DNA of 64,000 bases from G963663495 sp963663495 (GCA_963663495.1 OY760427.1:806001-870000); one strand, 5' to 3'; numbered from the stretch's first letter, positions 17,528 through 26,162 are shown. Numbers and translations are program-made. The notes: generated by a model from the sequence alone, not told the origin.

Positions 17528-19317
17528 GAGCCTTTTGCAAAACCCCGGTGTATTCGGCGGTGGTGGCGACCAAAATGCCCAAATTTTCGGGTTTTTCGAC
17601 ATTACGCCGGGAGCATTGGCATGTGTAGCCTTTGGATCCAGATGTATAGGCGGTCCATAGGCGTTGAAGGCTTCCCGGGGGGGTGAATTCGGGGCAGAAT
17701 CCGTGCTTTGCGGGCACACCTATGCCTAGCTCCTGCTTCGCACAAAACCCGATTAGCGCAATTTACGTCTGGATTCCTGTCTCTATTGCACCATACGCAA
17801 CAGCTGATCTACCGTCAGTACCAGCACGCCGAACATCAAGTGGCATGTCACCTTCTTGTGCCCACGCACGCGGACATTACGACCACCAAACTCATCCTTG
17901 AGCCGCCCGAAGGCTCGCTCAACCGTTGAGCGCTCCCTGTAACGAACATCCTCAGGCAGTACCAATCCGGCTGCTCGCTGGGCCGTTTTCTCGCGGATAA
18001 GCGCCGCCTTACCTTTGCGTCGCGGATTATGGTCGATAATCGGCACGTGCCCCAAGCCTTTACTGTGCTCGTGAATCTGCTTCGCGTCGTATGCACTGTC
18101 CATCAGATCATACAAATTGCGTACCCGCAGTTGAGATATCGTAGCCAACGGAATCGCCGCTTGGCTATCATGCAATGATGCAGAGGAAACAAAACCGCTG
18201 ATCGGTACGCCTCCGTCGGCCACATCCATGTGCAACTTGTACCCCGTCCATTTCTGCGTATGTCCCTTCGCATTGCGCTTAACGCCTACCGTACATCGCT
18301 TCGGTAACTCCTCCAACATCTCCTCTGTCCCCATGGTACGCTGGCGCACCAGCCGCGGCAACTCCTTCGGAGGCTTTTCATCCTTGGTAGGATGCGATGA
18401 TTTGCACTCTTCTGGACGCTCTAACTCCTTTTTCTGGGGTACCGGGTCCTCTTGCGCCACTATCGCGGTCGAATCCTGCGATGGATGGCCCACCTCCGGT
18501 AATTCCTCCTCCATCTCTATTGCCAGCTGGCCCACGAGCCGCTTCGGCTTCTTTGAACGCTCTTCATCCTTGGAAGGACTCGCTGGTTTGCACTCTGGAC
18601 GCTCCGACTCCTTTTTCAGTACCGGCTTCTCTCGCGCTGCTATTGCGGTCGAATCACGCGATAGGTGCCCCACCAACTGCTCCGAATACCCCTCCTTTAT
18701 CAGAGCCTCATGTACACGCGTCGGCAATTCCGCCTCTGAAAATTCCCTGAACGCACGTGAAAAGGTCGCCTCACTCGGCACATCCTCCAACCGATGCCAA
18801 CCACACAAACGCCGCAGCGTCGGATCCGAACGCAACCGCTCCACCAACGCTCTGGTCGTATCCATATTGAACACCATCTTCGCCAGGAACGCCCGCGCGA
18901 GGGCAGCACGGCTCTTCAACGGACGCCCGGGTATACCGTCCTGAGCACTGGGCAGAAAGCGCTCAACTCGCACCATCTCCAGTACCGAGAGCAGCTTCTT
19001 ATGGCGCCCCTCCAAGGGGCCAATCGTTTCCTCCACCCAGGGAAAAAGCTCCCGTTGGCAGTTGATCCAGAATCCGCTTAACTTAGAATTGAGAGACATG
19101 AGAACCTTCGTTTTTTGCGAGTTTAGTTTCTCCTCCAAAGATACCTAACACGGAGGTTCCAGTCCCTCAAGTGTGCTTGCTAGCACACATTTTCATGGCC
19201 TGTAGAATCCTCCATCTGCACCCGCCGAGCAGTCAAATCTACCTGACCAGCCCCCTATCTTAGGAAATCGCATCTTCAGACAAAAACACCCCGATTCAAG
19301 GGTTTTGCAAAAGGCTC
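17528..19317 (-). mobile_element. IS5/IS1182-like insertion sequence with 18-bp inverted ends
   Basis: A 1790-bp element. The ends are the perfect inverted repeat GAGCCTTTTGCAAAACCC at 17528-17545, with its complement at 19300-19317. The bases CCCA directly flank both ends (17524-17527 and 19318-19321), which fits a 4-bp target duplication. A single transposase gene is inside, on the minus strand. The right end is inserted in the IS66 remnant (19318-19742); the left end adjoins the hydrolase fragment. Confidence 0.8.
17783..19138 (-). CDS. DDE transposase (DUF772/DDE_Tnp_1 type) with an internal duplication
   Basis: A 451-aa transposase. The N-terminal DUF772-like region (SRAALARAFLAKMVFNM, DPTLRRLCGWHRLEDVPSEATFSRAF) is followed by the first catalytic Asp in GHLSRDSTAI and a nuclear strand, then KLHMDVADGGVPISGFVSSASLHDSQ, YDLMDSAYDA (second Asp) and YRERSTVERAFGRLKDEFG (Glu). 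Residues 156-215 are repeated in diverged form at 216-280: GHLSRDSTAI...KRLV versus GHPSQDSTAI...PRLV. The protein therefore has two candidate copies of its first catalytic segment plus the charged linker. The frame is intact and the element ends are intact, so it may be active. Confidence 0.85.
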   Translation of the reverse strand: MEEKLNSQKTKVLMSLNSKLSGFWINCQRELFPWVEETIGPLEGRHKKLLSVLEMVRVERFLPSAQDGIPGRPLKSRAALARAFLAKMVFNMDTTRALVERLRSDPTLRRLCGWHRLEDVPSEATFSRAFREFSEAELPTRVHEALIKEGYSEQLVGHLSRDSTAIAAREKPVLKKESERPECKPASPSKDEERSKKPKRLVGQLAIEMEEELPEVGHPSQDSTAIVAQEDPVPQKKELERPEECKSSHPTKDEKPPKELPRLVRQRTMGTEEMLEELPKRCTVGVKRNAKGHTQKWTGYKLHMDVADGGVPISGFVSSASLHDSQAAIPLATISQLRVRNLYDLMDSAYDAKQIHEHSKGLGHVPIIDHNPRRKGKAALIREKTAQRAAGLVLPEDVRYRERSTVERAFGRLKDEFGGRNVRVRGHKKVTCHLMFGVLVLTVDQLLRMVQ

Positions 19318-19742
19318 CCCAGACTATGAACCATTGGCTTGATAGAGGGTGCGGACGCAATGGGACAGATGCCATTCCATTGCAGAATCTGTACATTATA
19401 GCCGTTCCAGCCGGCACCGACCGGATTTTCAACCAACAAGGAATGGCACGCCGCCCGCCGCTTCCCCTGGCGCTGCATTGCCTAACTCCACGAAGCCTCG
19501 GCTGCAGTCTCATGGCGATACTTCCGCCTCCAGTAATTCAACGGTCCGTACGAGATGCCGTGCTCTAGCACAAAACGCCGCTGCGGACTGGGTCCGTTCG
19601 TTATACTGCTCTACCAGCGGAAACATCTCTTCCGCCGTACTTTCGGGCTGTAGCATGCGATCTGGGGTCTGGGTTCTCACGTCTACCGGCAAGCTCCACA
19701 GAGTCCTTTACCTAATCAAGATGTAGTTCACCGCACGCTTTC
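19318..19742 (-). pseudogene. IS66-family tnpA remnant, second copy
   Basis: Read on the minus strand from an AAGCGTGCGGTGAAC end near 19742, this is a longer relative of the remnant at 1797-2100. An ATG at 19624-19626 starts MFPLVEQYNERTQSAAAFCA. A one-base shift then restores EHGISYGPLNYWRRKYR, the IS66 TnpA helix-turn-helix. Further shifts recover the C-terminal part (VGAGWNGYNV and FCNGMA segments). The gene has at least two frame breaks and is cut at 19318 by the IS at 17528-19317. Confidence 0.6.
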
Positions 19743-19756
19743 GCTTGAGGAGAGGC

Positions 19757-21409
19757 TCACAACGAAACCCCGCGCTTCCAGGGAATAAAATCGTACTGAC
19801 GTAGTAAATCAGCCTTGGTACGCAAGCTCCCGTTAGCTACGCGTATAACGCTGTCCAAAAGGTCCGCTCCCACCGCGTCAACCGTGGCAGCACCCGTAAC
19901 AATCGCACCCGCATCGTAGTCAATGATGTCCGGCATCCGCGTCGCCAGCGGTGTATTTGAGCTGATCTTTATCACAGACGCAGCGGGATTGCCGGTCGGC
20001 GTACCAAGCCCCGTAGAAAACAGAATGATCTGGGCTCCGGCTCCCGCGAGGGCGGTGGTGGATTCGACATCTCCGCCTGGCGTGCAGAGGAGGTTAAGGC
20101 CGGGCTGAGTGGCGTACTCCGGGTAGTTCAGCACATCGGTAACAGGAGAGGTGCCACCCTTGCGTGCTGCTCCGGCAGACTTCATGGCATCGGTCAGGAG
20201 ACCATCCCTGATGTTGCCAGGGGAGGGGTTCATGTCAAAGCCTGAGCCTACCGCGGCGGCCATGGAACTGTATGATTCCATGAGTTTAGCGAAACGTTCC
20301 GCGCAGGCGGGATCGCGGCAACGGTCAATCAGCCACTGCTCCACACCGCAGAGCTCCGGAAACTCTGCAAGAATTGCCTTGCCACCGAGCACCACAAGAA
20401 GGTCGGCGCATTGTCCGATAGCAGGATTGGCAGAAATACCAGAAAAGCCGTCCGATCCGCCACATTCCAAGCCGAGCGTAAGGTTTGCCAAGAGCGCGGG
20501 GTAGCGTTCGTGCTGATTGGCCTCCACCATAGACGCAAATGTCGCAGCCACAGCGTGGGTCAGCATCGTGTCGGCACTGGGATAGTCTTGCTGCCGAAAC
20601 GAGAGTAGCGGCTTGTCAAAAGTAGGGTTGCGGCAGTGGATTTCTTCGTGTAGAATGTCAAGTTGGGAGTTCTCGCATCCCAGACTTAGTACCGTCGCGC
20701 CGGCAACATTCGGATGGCAAAGGTATCCCGCGAAGAGGCCGCACAGTGCTCGTGCATCCTGGCGCGTGCCCCCACAGCCTCCCTCGTGCGTCAGAAAATG
20801 GATTCCGTCCACATTGCTAAGCAGCCGAGGGGGCCCCGTAGTACTGGAACCTTGCTCAAGTCGGGCCTGCCGCAGGTCATCGGCCGAGGCTCCCTGTTCA
20901 AGAAGTAATCGCAATGCGCGTACCTGATCACGGTAAGCGGAGGGGACGGCATAGCCTAGCTCCTCCTCAAAGGCGGACCGCAAGACATCCACATTTCGAT
21001 TTTCGCAGAATACGAGCGGAATCACCAGCCACCGATTGGCCGTCCCTACCTGGCCATCGGACCGGTGGTACCCCATGAAGGACTTGTCCAGCCAACGCGA
21101 AACATCTGGTGGATCCCATACATACGGTCCGCCTTCAACATTGTAAGTGGCCGTGTCGTGCACCAGGTTTTGCGTCGAAAGCAACCCTCCCTGAGAAATA
21201 TCCGCCGTAGCGCGCCCCACAACGGTACCATACATCACCGCCGCATCACCCTCGGCCAAGGGTGCAAGTGCAATTTTATGCTTAGCAGGTATGGTCGCTT
21301 CCGCAAGAATACGTATAGAGTCGACCCTTACGGTTCGGCCCCGACGTAACGTTCGCAGCGCTACCGCGACATTGTCGCTCGGATGGATCCTAAGGAGATC
21401 GCCGTCCAT
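19757..21409 (-). CDS. uxaA: UxaA-family altronate dehydratase
   Basis: A 550-aa enzyme of the altronate/galactarate dehydratase family, which dehydrates D-altronate (or a related sugar acid) to 2-keto-3-deoxygluconate using Fe2+. The N-terminal SAF-like domain covers ~1-95 (RIHPSDNVAVALRTL, HKIALAPLAEGDAAVMYG). The catalytic UxaA domain covers ~110-550, with GYHRSDGQVGTANRW, HEGGCGG, LGCENSQ, LGLECGGSDGFSG and FSTGLGTPTGNP, all typical. It is the last gene of the nucleotide-sugar operon; its ATG directly follows the upstream gene's TGA (TGAATG), so translation is probably coupled. A sugar-acid catabolic enzyme is an unexpected partner in such an operon. The exact substrate is uncertain. Confidence 0.85.
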   Translation of the reverse strand: MDGDLLRIHPSDNVAVALRTLRRGRTVRVDSIRILAEATIPAKHKIALAPLAEGDAAVMYGTVVGRATADISQGGLLSTQNLVHDTATYNVEGGPYVWDPPDVSRWLDKSFMGYHRSDGQVGTANRWLVIPLVFCENRNVDVLRSAFEEELGYAVPSAYRDQVRALRLLLEQGASADDLRQARLEQGSSTTGPPRLLSNVDGIHFLTHEGGCGGTRQDARALCGLFAGYLCHPNVAGATVLSLGCENSQLDILHEEIHCRNPTFDKPLLSFRQQDYPSADTMLTHAVAATFASMVEANQHERYPALLANLTLGLECGGSDGFSGISANPAIGQCADLLVVLGGKAILAEFPELCGVEQWLIDRCRDPACAERFAKLMESYSSMAAAVGSGFDMNPSPGNIRDGLLTDAMKSAGAARKGGTSPVTDVLNYPEYATQPGLNLLCTPGGDVESTTALAGAGAQIILFSTGLGTPTGNPAASVIKISSNTPLATRMPDIIDYDAGAIVTGAATVDAVGADLLDSVIRVANGSLRTKADLLRQYDFIPWKRGVSL

Positions 21410-22402
21410 TCAGGAAAGAACGGAATGGTCCCCGATATTGACACTACCCGCCTGGCAACAGACCGTAGCGTGAGCGCCGACAAAGGAATCCGACAAGGAG
21501 GTGCAGCACACGTTGGCTCCTTCAAAAAGAATGCTATTGCGGACCACGGACTGCACGACAGTAGCTCCCTTCTCAATACAGACATTCGGTCCGACCACCG
21601 CGTGTTCCAAGCGAACATCCGGCCCGATGAAGACGGGCTCAACCAGGACACTGTTGTCGTGTTGCAGCGCCGTACTTCCCTCCAGCTCAAGGAGCCGGCA
21701 GGAAGTGTCAAACAGGGCCTGTAGAGTGCCGCAGTCAAGCCATTCACTGACGGATGCAGTCTTGAAAACCTGTTGTTGCTTAAGCAGGACATCAAAAGCA
21801 TCCGTCAAGAAGTATTCGCCGCTCGGGCCCTTAATATTCTCCTCAAACAAGTGGTCTATGGCCGTAGAAAGGCGCTCCAGCGACCTAACATAGTATATGC
21901 CGATGAGAGCTTCCCGCGAAATAAGCTCGTTGGGCTTCTCAACAAACGCCGTGATGCGATCTCCCTCGCGCACAGCAACGCCAAACCGGCTCGGATCGTC
22001 CACCTCCTTGACCCACGCGATCACATCTGCCCCGTCAAGTGATACCGGATTGTTCATTACAAAGACTGTATCCGCATAGACCACGATCCCCTCACCCCTG
22101 AGGTGATCCTTGGCCACCGCTACTGCGTGCGCCGTTCCGAGCGGCTCATGCTGTATTACCGTATGGGCCTTAATCTGCTGCCGGTCGCAGATGGCCTCCA
22201 GCAGCAAGGGGGCCTCGGAGCCGAAGCTGGGGCCCAAGACGAAGATGGCTTCCATAACGGGGCGCGGCAGGATCCCGGCAAACCCTTCTACGATTCGCTC
22301 AACCATGGTCTTGCCCGCAACGCTAAGCAACGGCTTAGGGGTGACGTTTGACTGAGGGCGAAGGCGCTTGCCACGCCCTGCCATCGGAATGATCAGCTTC
22401 AT
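21410..22402 (-). CDS. Sugar-1-phosphate nucleotidyltransferase with C-terminal left-handed beta-helix
   Basis: A 330-aa NDP-sugar pyrophosphorylase that joins a nucleoside triphosphate to a sugar-1-phosphate. The catalytic domain starts MKLIIPMAGRGKRLRP, with TPKPLLSVAGK, a VVYADTVFV metal-binding Asp segment and FVEKPNELI. The C-terminal third has hexapeptide-like repeats (VEPVFIGPDVRLEHAVVGPNV). The nucleotide and sugar cannot be told from sequence alone. The ATG at 22400-22402 is chosen because it starts the conserved motif and follows the upstream stop; a longer frame (to 22459) would overlap the cupin gene. Confidence 0.85.
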   Translation of the reverse strand: MKLIIPMAGRGKRLRPQSNVTPKPLLSVAGKTMVERIVEGFAGILPRPVMEAIFVLGPSFGSEAPLLLEAICDRQQIKAHTVIQHEPLGTAHAVAVAKDHLRGEGIVVYADTVFVMNNPVSLDGADVIAWVKEVDDPSRFGVAVREGDRITAFVEKPNELISREALIGIYYVRSLERLSTAIDHLFEENIKGPSGEYFLTDAFDVLLKQQQVFKTASVSEWLDCGTLQALFDTSCRLLELEGSTALQHDNSVLVEPVFIGPDVRLEHAVVGPNVCIEKGATVVQSVVRNSILFEGANVCCTSLSDSFVGAHATVCCQAGSVNIGDHSVLS

Positions 22403-22406
22403 GATT

Positions 22407-22880
22407 TTAGTCCATATTAAGAATATAGGGTGAGCCATCCTCATGGCGGATTTCATCAACGGGCTCGGATCTGCCCTCTCCGCGATACAATTGATTGGGG
22501 CAGTTTATCATGATGGCGCGACGAGCGCCGCAGTTGCGGTAGGCATGAATGATACCGGCAGGAACGACCACGGCGCACGGACGGTCTGCGCCGACATCTT
22601 CCACCTGACGCCAGCCATACGTTGCCGAGCCTGCTCTCGCATCCCACAAGTACAAGCGGAATGCACCATCAAAGAATACGAACAGATCAGCCTGCTGTCG
22701 GTGTTCGTGCGGCCCGCGGGCTGCGCCCGGGAGCGTAAGGGAGAGGTAGGCCATTACCGGATGGTGTTCCAGAGGCATCTCGTCCTGACGAAAAAGCTCC
22801 GTCAGCCATCCGCGGGCATCACCAAATTGATTGAGAGGCCTGATGGAGCAGTCGGGGATGCTGCCGTCGTTCCAATTCAC
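22407..22880 (-). CDS. RmlC-like dTDP-4-dehydrorhamnose 3,5-epimerase family cupin
   Basis: A 157-aa cupin that probably epimerises a nucleotide-linked keto-sugar. Family motifs: GDARGWLTELFR, YLSLTLPGAARGPHEHRQQADLF (metal/active-site His region), FRLYLWDAR, VVPAGIIHAY and YRGEGRSEPVDEIRH. The GTG at 22878-22880 is chosen. It follows the rfbA stop by two bases, has GGGGG upstream and starts just before the conserved part; an in-frame start at 22934 would overlap rfbA by 50 bases. It belongs to the nucleotide-sugar operon between two nucleotidyltransferases. Confidence 0.8.
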   Translation of the reverse strand: MNWNDGSIPDCSIRPLNQFGDARGWLTELFRQDEMPLEHHPVMAYLSLTLPGAARGPHEHRQQADLFVFFDGAFRLYLWDARAGSATYGWRQVEDVGADRPCAVVVPAGIIHAYRNCGARRAIMINCPNQLYRGEGRSEPVDEIRHEDGSPYILNMD

Positions 22881-22882
22881 GG

Positions 22883-23617
22883 CTATGCCCCCGCTAGTAC
22901 CACATCTTGAGCCAGTCGGTTGGCTTCGTGCCATCCTTCAAGAGTGCCTGCATCTCCCCACCAGCCTCGCAGAACTCCATGCGTCAGCTGACGCCGGTAT
23001 ACGTAGGCACAATTCACGTCAGTCACCTCCAGCTCTCCGCGCGCACTCGGCTGTAGCCCGCGGATAATATCAAACACATGCTCGTCAAAAAAATAGATCC
23101 CCGTGACAGCATAAGAGCTGGGCGGGTTGTCAGGCTTTTCAATGATAGCGATTATTTCTTCGCCACTGAAGGCGGGCACGCCGTACTGCTGCGGGTCCGG
23201 CACCTGCTTCAACAGGATGCGAGCGCCGCCAGGCTGCTCACGGTAGGCCTCTGCTTCCGGCAGCAGGCTCTCGGATACAATATTGTCGCCCAGAATTACC
23301 ACTGTAGGCTGGCCGCCCGCAAAATTCTCACACAGGCCCATCGCCTGGGCAATCCCTCCCGCTTCATCCTGGACACGGTACGTCAGGTCAAGACCGAATT
23401 GGCGCCCGCTGCCCAGAAGGTTGACGACATCTCCCATATGCTCTGGACTGGTAACCACAGCGATTTGCTCAATACCGGCTTCGCGCATGCGTAGCAGCGG
23501 ATGGTAGATCATGGGGTAACGGCCCACAGGTAGTAGGTGCTTGTTGGTAACCTTGGTCAGCGGGAACAGCCTGCTTCCCGTGCCTCCAGCCAAAACTATT
23601 CCCCTCAAAGTTTTCAT
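22883..23617 (-). CDS. rfbA: Short-form glucose-1-phosphate thymidylyltransferase-like enzyme
   Basis: A 244-aa nucleotidyltransferase of the RmlA/RfbA type. MKTLRGIVLAGGTGSRLFPLT is the nucleotide-binding loop (residues 1-21). NKHLLPVGRYPMIYHPL, VTSPEHMGDV, QDEAGGIAQAM, VILGDN (metal site) and VTDVN follow. It is shorter than classical RmlA (~290 aa) but matches the ~240-aa class. Before the transposon insertion its ATG would have lain only 3 bases after the gmd stop codon, so it was presumably coupled to gmd. The TnpB unit now separates them, and expression may depend on read-through from the unit. Confidence 0.85.
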   Translation of the reverse strand: MKTLRGIVLAGGTGSRLFPLTKVTNKHLLPVGRYPMIYHPLLRMREAGIEQIAVVTSPEHMGDVVNLLGSGRQFGLDLTYRVQDEAGGIAQAMGLCENFAGGQPTVVILGDNIVSESLLPEAEAYREQPGGARILLKQVPDPQQYGVPAFSGEEIIAIIEKPDNPPSSYAVTGIYFFDEHVFDIIRGLQPSARGELEVTDVNCAYVYRRQLTHGVLRGWWGDAGTLEGWHEANRLAQDVVLAGA

Positions 23618-23619
23618 GG

Positions 23620-23627
23620 TTCAGTTA
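23620..23627. repeat. 8-bp target duplication of TnpB unit 1 (left copy)
   Basis: TTCAGTTA lies immediately before the terminal GGG of TnpB unit 1. The same eight bases follow its other end at 25103-25110. Confidence 0.9.
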
Positions 23628-25102
23628 GGGAATTATATACGTGAGTGACCAACTGTACACAGTGAGGCACTAGTATCAATTTCACGGGTCATAGGGGTCG
23701 GTAACTCGAACGCCCCTCGCCGTGCAGCAGCCCCAATCCCGGAGGCCAGTATGTTTGCAGCCGCATTCAGGTCTGCATGATCCGCATGTCCACAGGACAT
23801 ACACGTGAATTTGCTCTGTGTCTTACGGTTACTCGCTTCTGTGTGCCCACACACAGAACACCGCTGACTGGTATAGGCAGCGGTAACCTTTATCACCTTG
23901 CGGCACGTATAACCCAGCATCTGATCCAGCTGGCCCCAACCTGTTCGCAGTATCCCACGGTTGAGGCCAGACTTCTGTTTGACGTTTGTGCCAAAGCTCT
24001 CCATCGTCCCCTTAGCTGAACGTGTCATCGCTTTGATCTTCAGGTCCTCCAGTATCACCGTTGAGGAGCAATTGGCAATACTGCGACTTACCTGGTGGTT
24101 CGCATTCTTGAGGATGTTAGCACGCTTGCGCTGTATGCGGGCGATTCTATGCTTCCGCCTGTTACGATGGTTGGAGCCTTTCTTCTGTCTGGCCAGTCTT
24201 CGCTGATGCCGCTTCAACGTGGCATCAAGACGCTTGGTATCCGGTTGTCTGATAATGCTTGTATCGCCCTCTGTGGAGACCATAGCGACCTGCCCGCAAT
24301 TACGGTTAATGCCTACAGCACCGCCGGTATCCTCTATTACAGGTGCCTCCATCTTGTAGCAGATGACAGCATACCCTTTGCCGGCGTTCTTCTTTACAGT
24401 GGCTTTGACGGGTATACCATCAGGGTACGGGTTGCCTCCCCGCCTATGGAGCGCCATATATCCCACTTTCGGGATACACAGCTTGCCATCCCGAACCCTT
24501 ACGTTATCCGGGATCGTGAACGAAGGCGTACTACCACGTCTGGAATGGAATCTCGGTCTTCTCTTACCCTCCTTGAAGAATGCCTTCCATGCATCCGCTT
24601 GATATTTCAATGTGTATCTAACGATAATGTGTATCTAACGACACCAAAGGAGTATTCAGGTAGCCACTCGACCGTGCGGCGCAGCGCCGTGAACCGCTTC
24701 CCCAGCGAGAAGAAGCGTACCGAGGGCGGCTTCTCTCCAGCCTCTTTCGCTTTCTTGTACGCCTCGCTCTGCTCTGCGAGGATGGCATTCCACACAAACC
24801 TACACGCACCCGCTAATCCAGCAAGTTGCTTGGCGTTACTCCGACTTCCGGGCAACAGCCTGTATGTGATATTGCGGTATGCACTAACCGTTTCGGGCAT
24901 GGCACTATGGTATATAACTTCCTAATATATGGTACTTATATATCATGCGCACCCACGTGTTGAGGTATTTGAAATAATTGCAGTATTTTCGTGAAAAGCG
25001 GGAACCGATTATGAAATACTGGCGAAAGCCATCCTGTCTGCACCATCAAAGCACAAAAAGTAACTCCTGCGAAAACGCGTCGCACTCAGCCATATAACTC
25101 CC
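23628..25102 (-). mobile_element. TIR-bounded TnpB unit, copy 1
   Basis: A 1475-bp unit. Its 5' end (minus strand) is GGGAGTTATATGGCTGAGTG and its 3' end is the complement of GGGAATTATATACGTGAGTG, 16 of 20 positions identical. It is flanked by perfect 8-bp duplications TTCAGTTA. It was inserted exactly at the gmd/rfbA boundary: the duplicated bases include the gmd stop codon, so neither gene lost sequence. From 5' to 3' it has a ~170-bp MITE-like block, the spacer ATATATTA, an inner GG-end and a split tnpB. No TnpA is present. Confidence 0.85.
23633..24900 (-). pseudogene. tnpB: tnpB split by a 17-bp tandem duplication (copy 1), RuvC Asp to Asn
   Basis: TnpB proteins are RNA-guided RuvC nucleases of IS200/IS605-type elements. 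Here the gene is in two parts: a 97-aa N-terminal frame (24607-24900, ITYRLLPGS...GACRFVWNAIL) and a 325-aa frame (23633-24610, starting TTG). The break is a tandem 17-bp duplication (AATGTGTATCTAACGAT/C, 24609-24625 and 24626-24642). The stop of the first frame and the TTG start of the second overlap as TTGA, so translational coupling is conceivable. The zinc motif (CSVCGH...CMSCGH), the catalytic Glu (VILEDLKI) and last Asp (HADLNAA) remain. The first RuvC Asp is Asn (GINRNCG; the other copies have GIDRNCG). Nuclease activity is therefore very unlikely. Confidence 0.85.
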
Positions 25103-25110
25103 TTCAGTTA
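25103..25110. repeat. 8-bp target duplication of TnpB unit 1 (right copy)
   Basis: TTCAGTTA follows the terminal CCC of unit 1 and overlaps the stop codon of gmd. Confidence 0.9.
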
Positions 25111-26162
25111 CCAGTCTCAAGAGATGCCGCGTGCAAATCCGACTTCACCATTTCTTCTATGAGCATATCCAACGTGTACCTGGGCTTCCACCCGAGGTCA
25201 CGGAAGGCTTTCGATGCATCACCGATCAGCAGGTCCACCTCTGCCGGCCGGTAGTATCGGGGATCAGCTGCTACAAGCTCGCGACCGGAGGCGCGGCATA
25301 CACCTATCTCGTGTGCGCCGGTTCCATGCCACTCCAGATCGATGCCCGCTGCGGCGAAGGCCTTGGCGCAAAAGTCCCTTACGGTGGTGGCTACGCCGGT
25401 AGCTAGGACGAAATCGTCCGGAGTATCCTGCTGTAACATCATCCACATGCCCTCAACGTAATCCTTGGCATGCCCCCAGTCCCTTGACGCGTCCAGATTG
25501 CCGAGGTATAACTTGTTTTCGATTCCAAGCTTAATCCGTGCTGCGGCGCGCGTAATCTTGCGGGTTACAAAGGTCTCTCCCCTGATGGGACTCTCATGGT
25601 TGAACAGTATGCCATTACAGGCAAAAAACTGGTATGCTTCCCGATAATTGATCGTGATCCAATAGGCGTACAGTTTGGCGACACCGTATGGGCTGCGCGG
25701 ATGAAAAGGTGTCTGCTCTGTCTGCGGTACGTCACGGACTTTTCCGAACAGTTCACTTGTTGAGGCCTGGTAGAATCGCACCTGCTCCTTCATATCCAGA
25801 ATGCGGATGGATTCCAGCAAGCGCAGTACACCCACAGCGTCGGCGTTGGCCGTGTACTCCGGCGTGTCAAAGCTGACCTGAACATGGCTCTGTGCACCCA
25901 GGTTGTATATCTCATCCGGCTGGGTTTCCTGGACTAGGCGGATCAGGTTGGTGGAGTCGGTGAGGTCTCCGTAGTGCAGGAAAAAGCGTATATCCTTCCC
26001 GTGCGGATCCTGGTAAAGGTGGTCAATTCTGGCCGTGTTGAAGAGGCTGGCCCTGCGCTTGACGCCGTGTACCTCGTATCCTTTCTCCAGCAGCGATTCT
26101 GCAAGATAGGCACCATCTTGTCCGGTGATGCCGGTGACTAAGGCTTTCGGTCGTTGTTGCAT
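25104..26162 (-). CDS. gmd: GDP-mannose 4,6-dehydratase
   Basis: A 352-aa SDR enzyme that converts GDP-D-mannose to GDP-4-keto-6-deoxy-D-mannose, the first step to GDP-L-fucose and related sugars. The NADP site is GITGQDGAYLAE (~residue 10). Further motifs are VHGVKRRASLFNTARIDHLY, the catalytic segment STSELFG with YGVAKLYAYW (Tyr-x3-Lys), NHESPIRGETFVTRKI and GNLDASRDWGHAKDYVE. Its ATG overlaps the stop of fcl (ATGA), as expected for coupled genes. TnpB unit 1 begins directly at its stop codon. Confidence 0.95.
   Translation of the reverse strand: MQQRPKALVTGITGQDGAYLAESLLEKGYEVHGVKRRASLFNTARIDHLYQDPHGKDIRFFLHYGDLTDSTNLIRLVQETQPDEIYNLGAQSHVQVSFDTPEYTANADAVGVLRLLESIRILDMKEQVRFYQASTSELFGKVRDVPQTEQTPFHPRSPYGVAKLYAYWITINYREAYQFFACNGILFNHESPIRGETFVTRKITRAAARIKLGIENKLYLGNLDASRDWGHAKDYVEGMWMMLQQDTPDDFVLATGVATTVRDFCAKAFAAAGIDLEWHGTGAHEIGVCRASGRELVAADPRYYRPAEVDLLIGDASKAFRDLGWKPRYTLDMLIEEMVKSDLHAASLETGN

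Noticed and set aside
24607..24642. Programmed ribosomal frameshift in tnpB
   Set aside because: There is no slippery heptamer; the disruption is a simple 17-bp tandem duplication absent from copy 3. Translational coupling by TTGA is a better hypothesis.
24095..24925. 276-codon frame on the strand opposite tnpB (also seen in the other copies)
   Set aside because: It is antisense to the conserved TnpB sequence and appears only because tnpB codon structure keeps that frame open; no protein family is visible.
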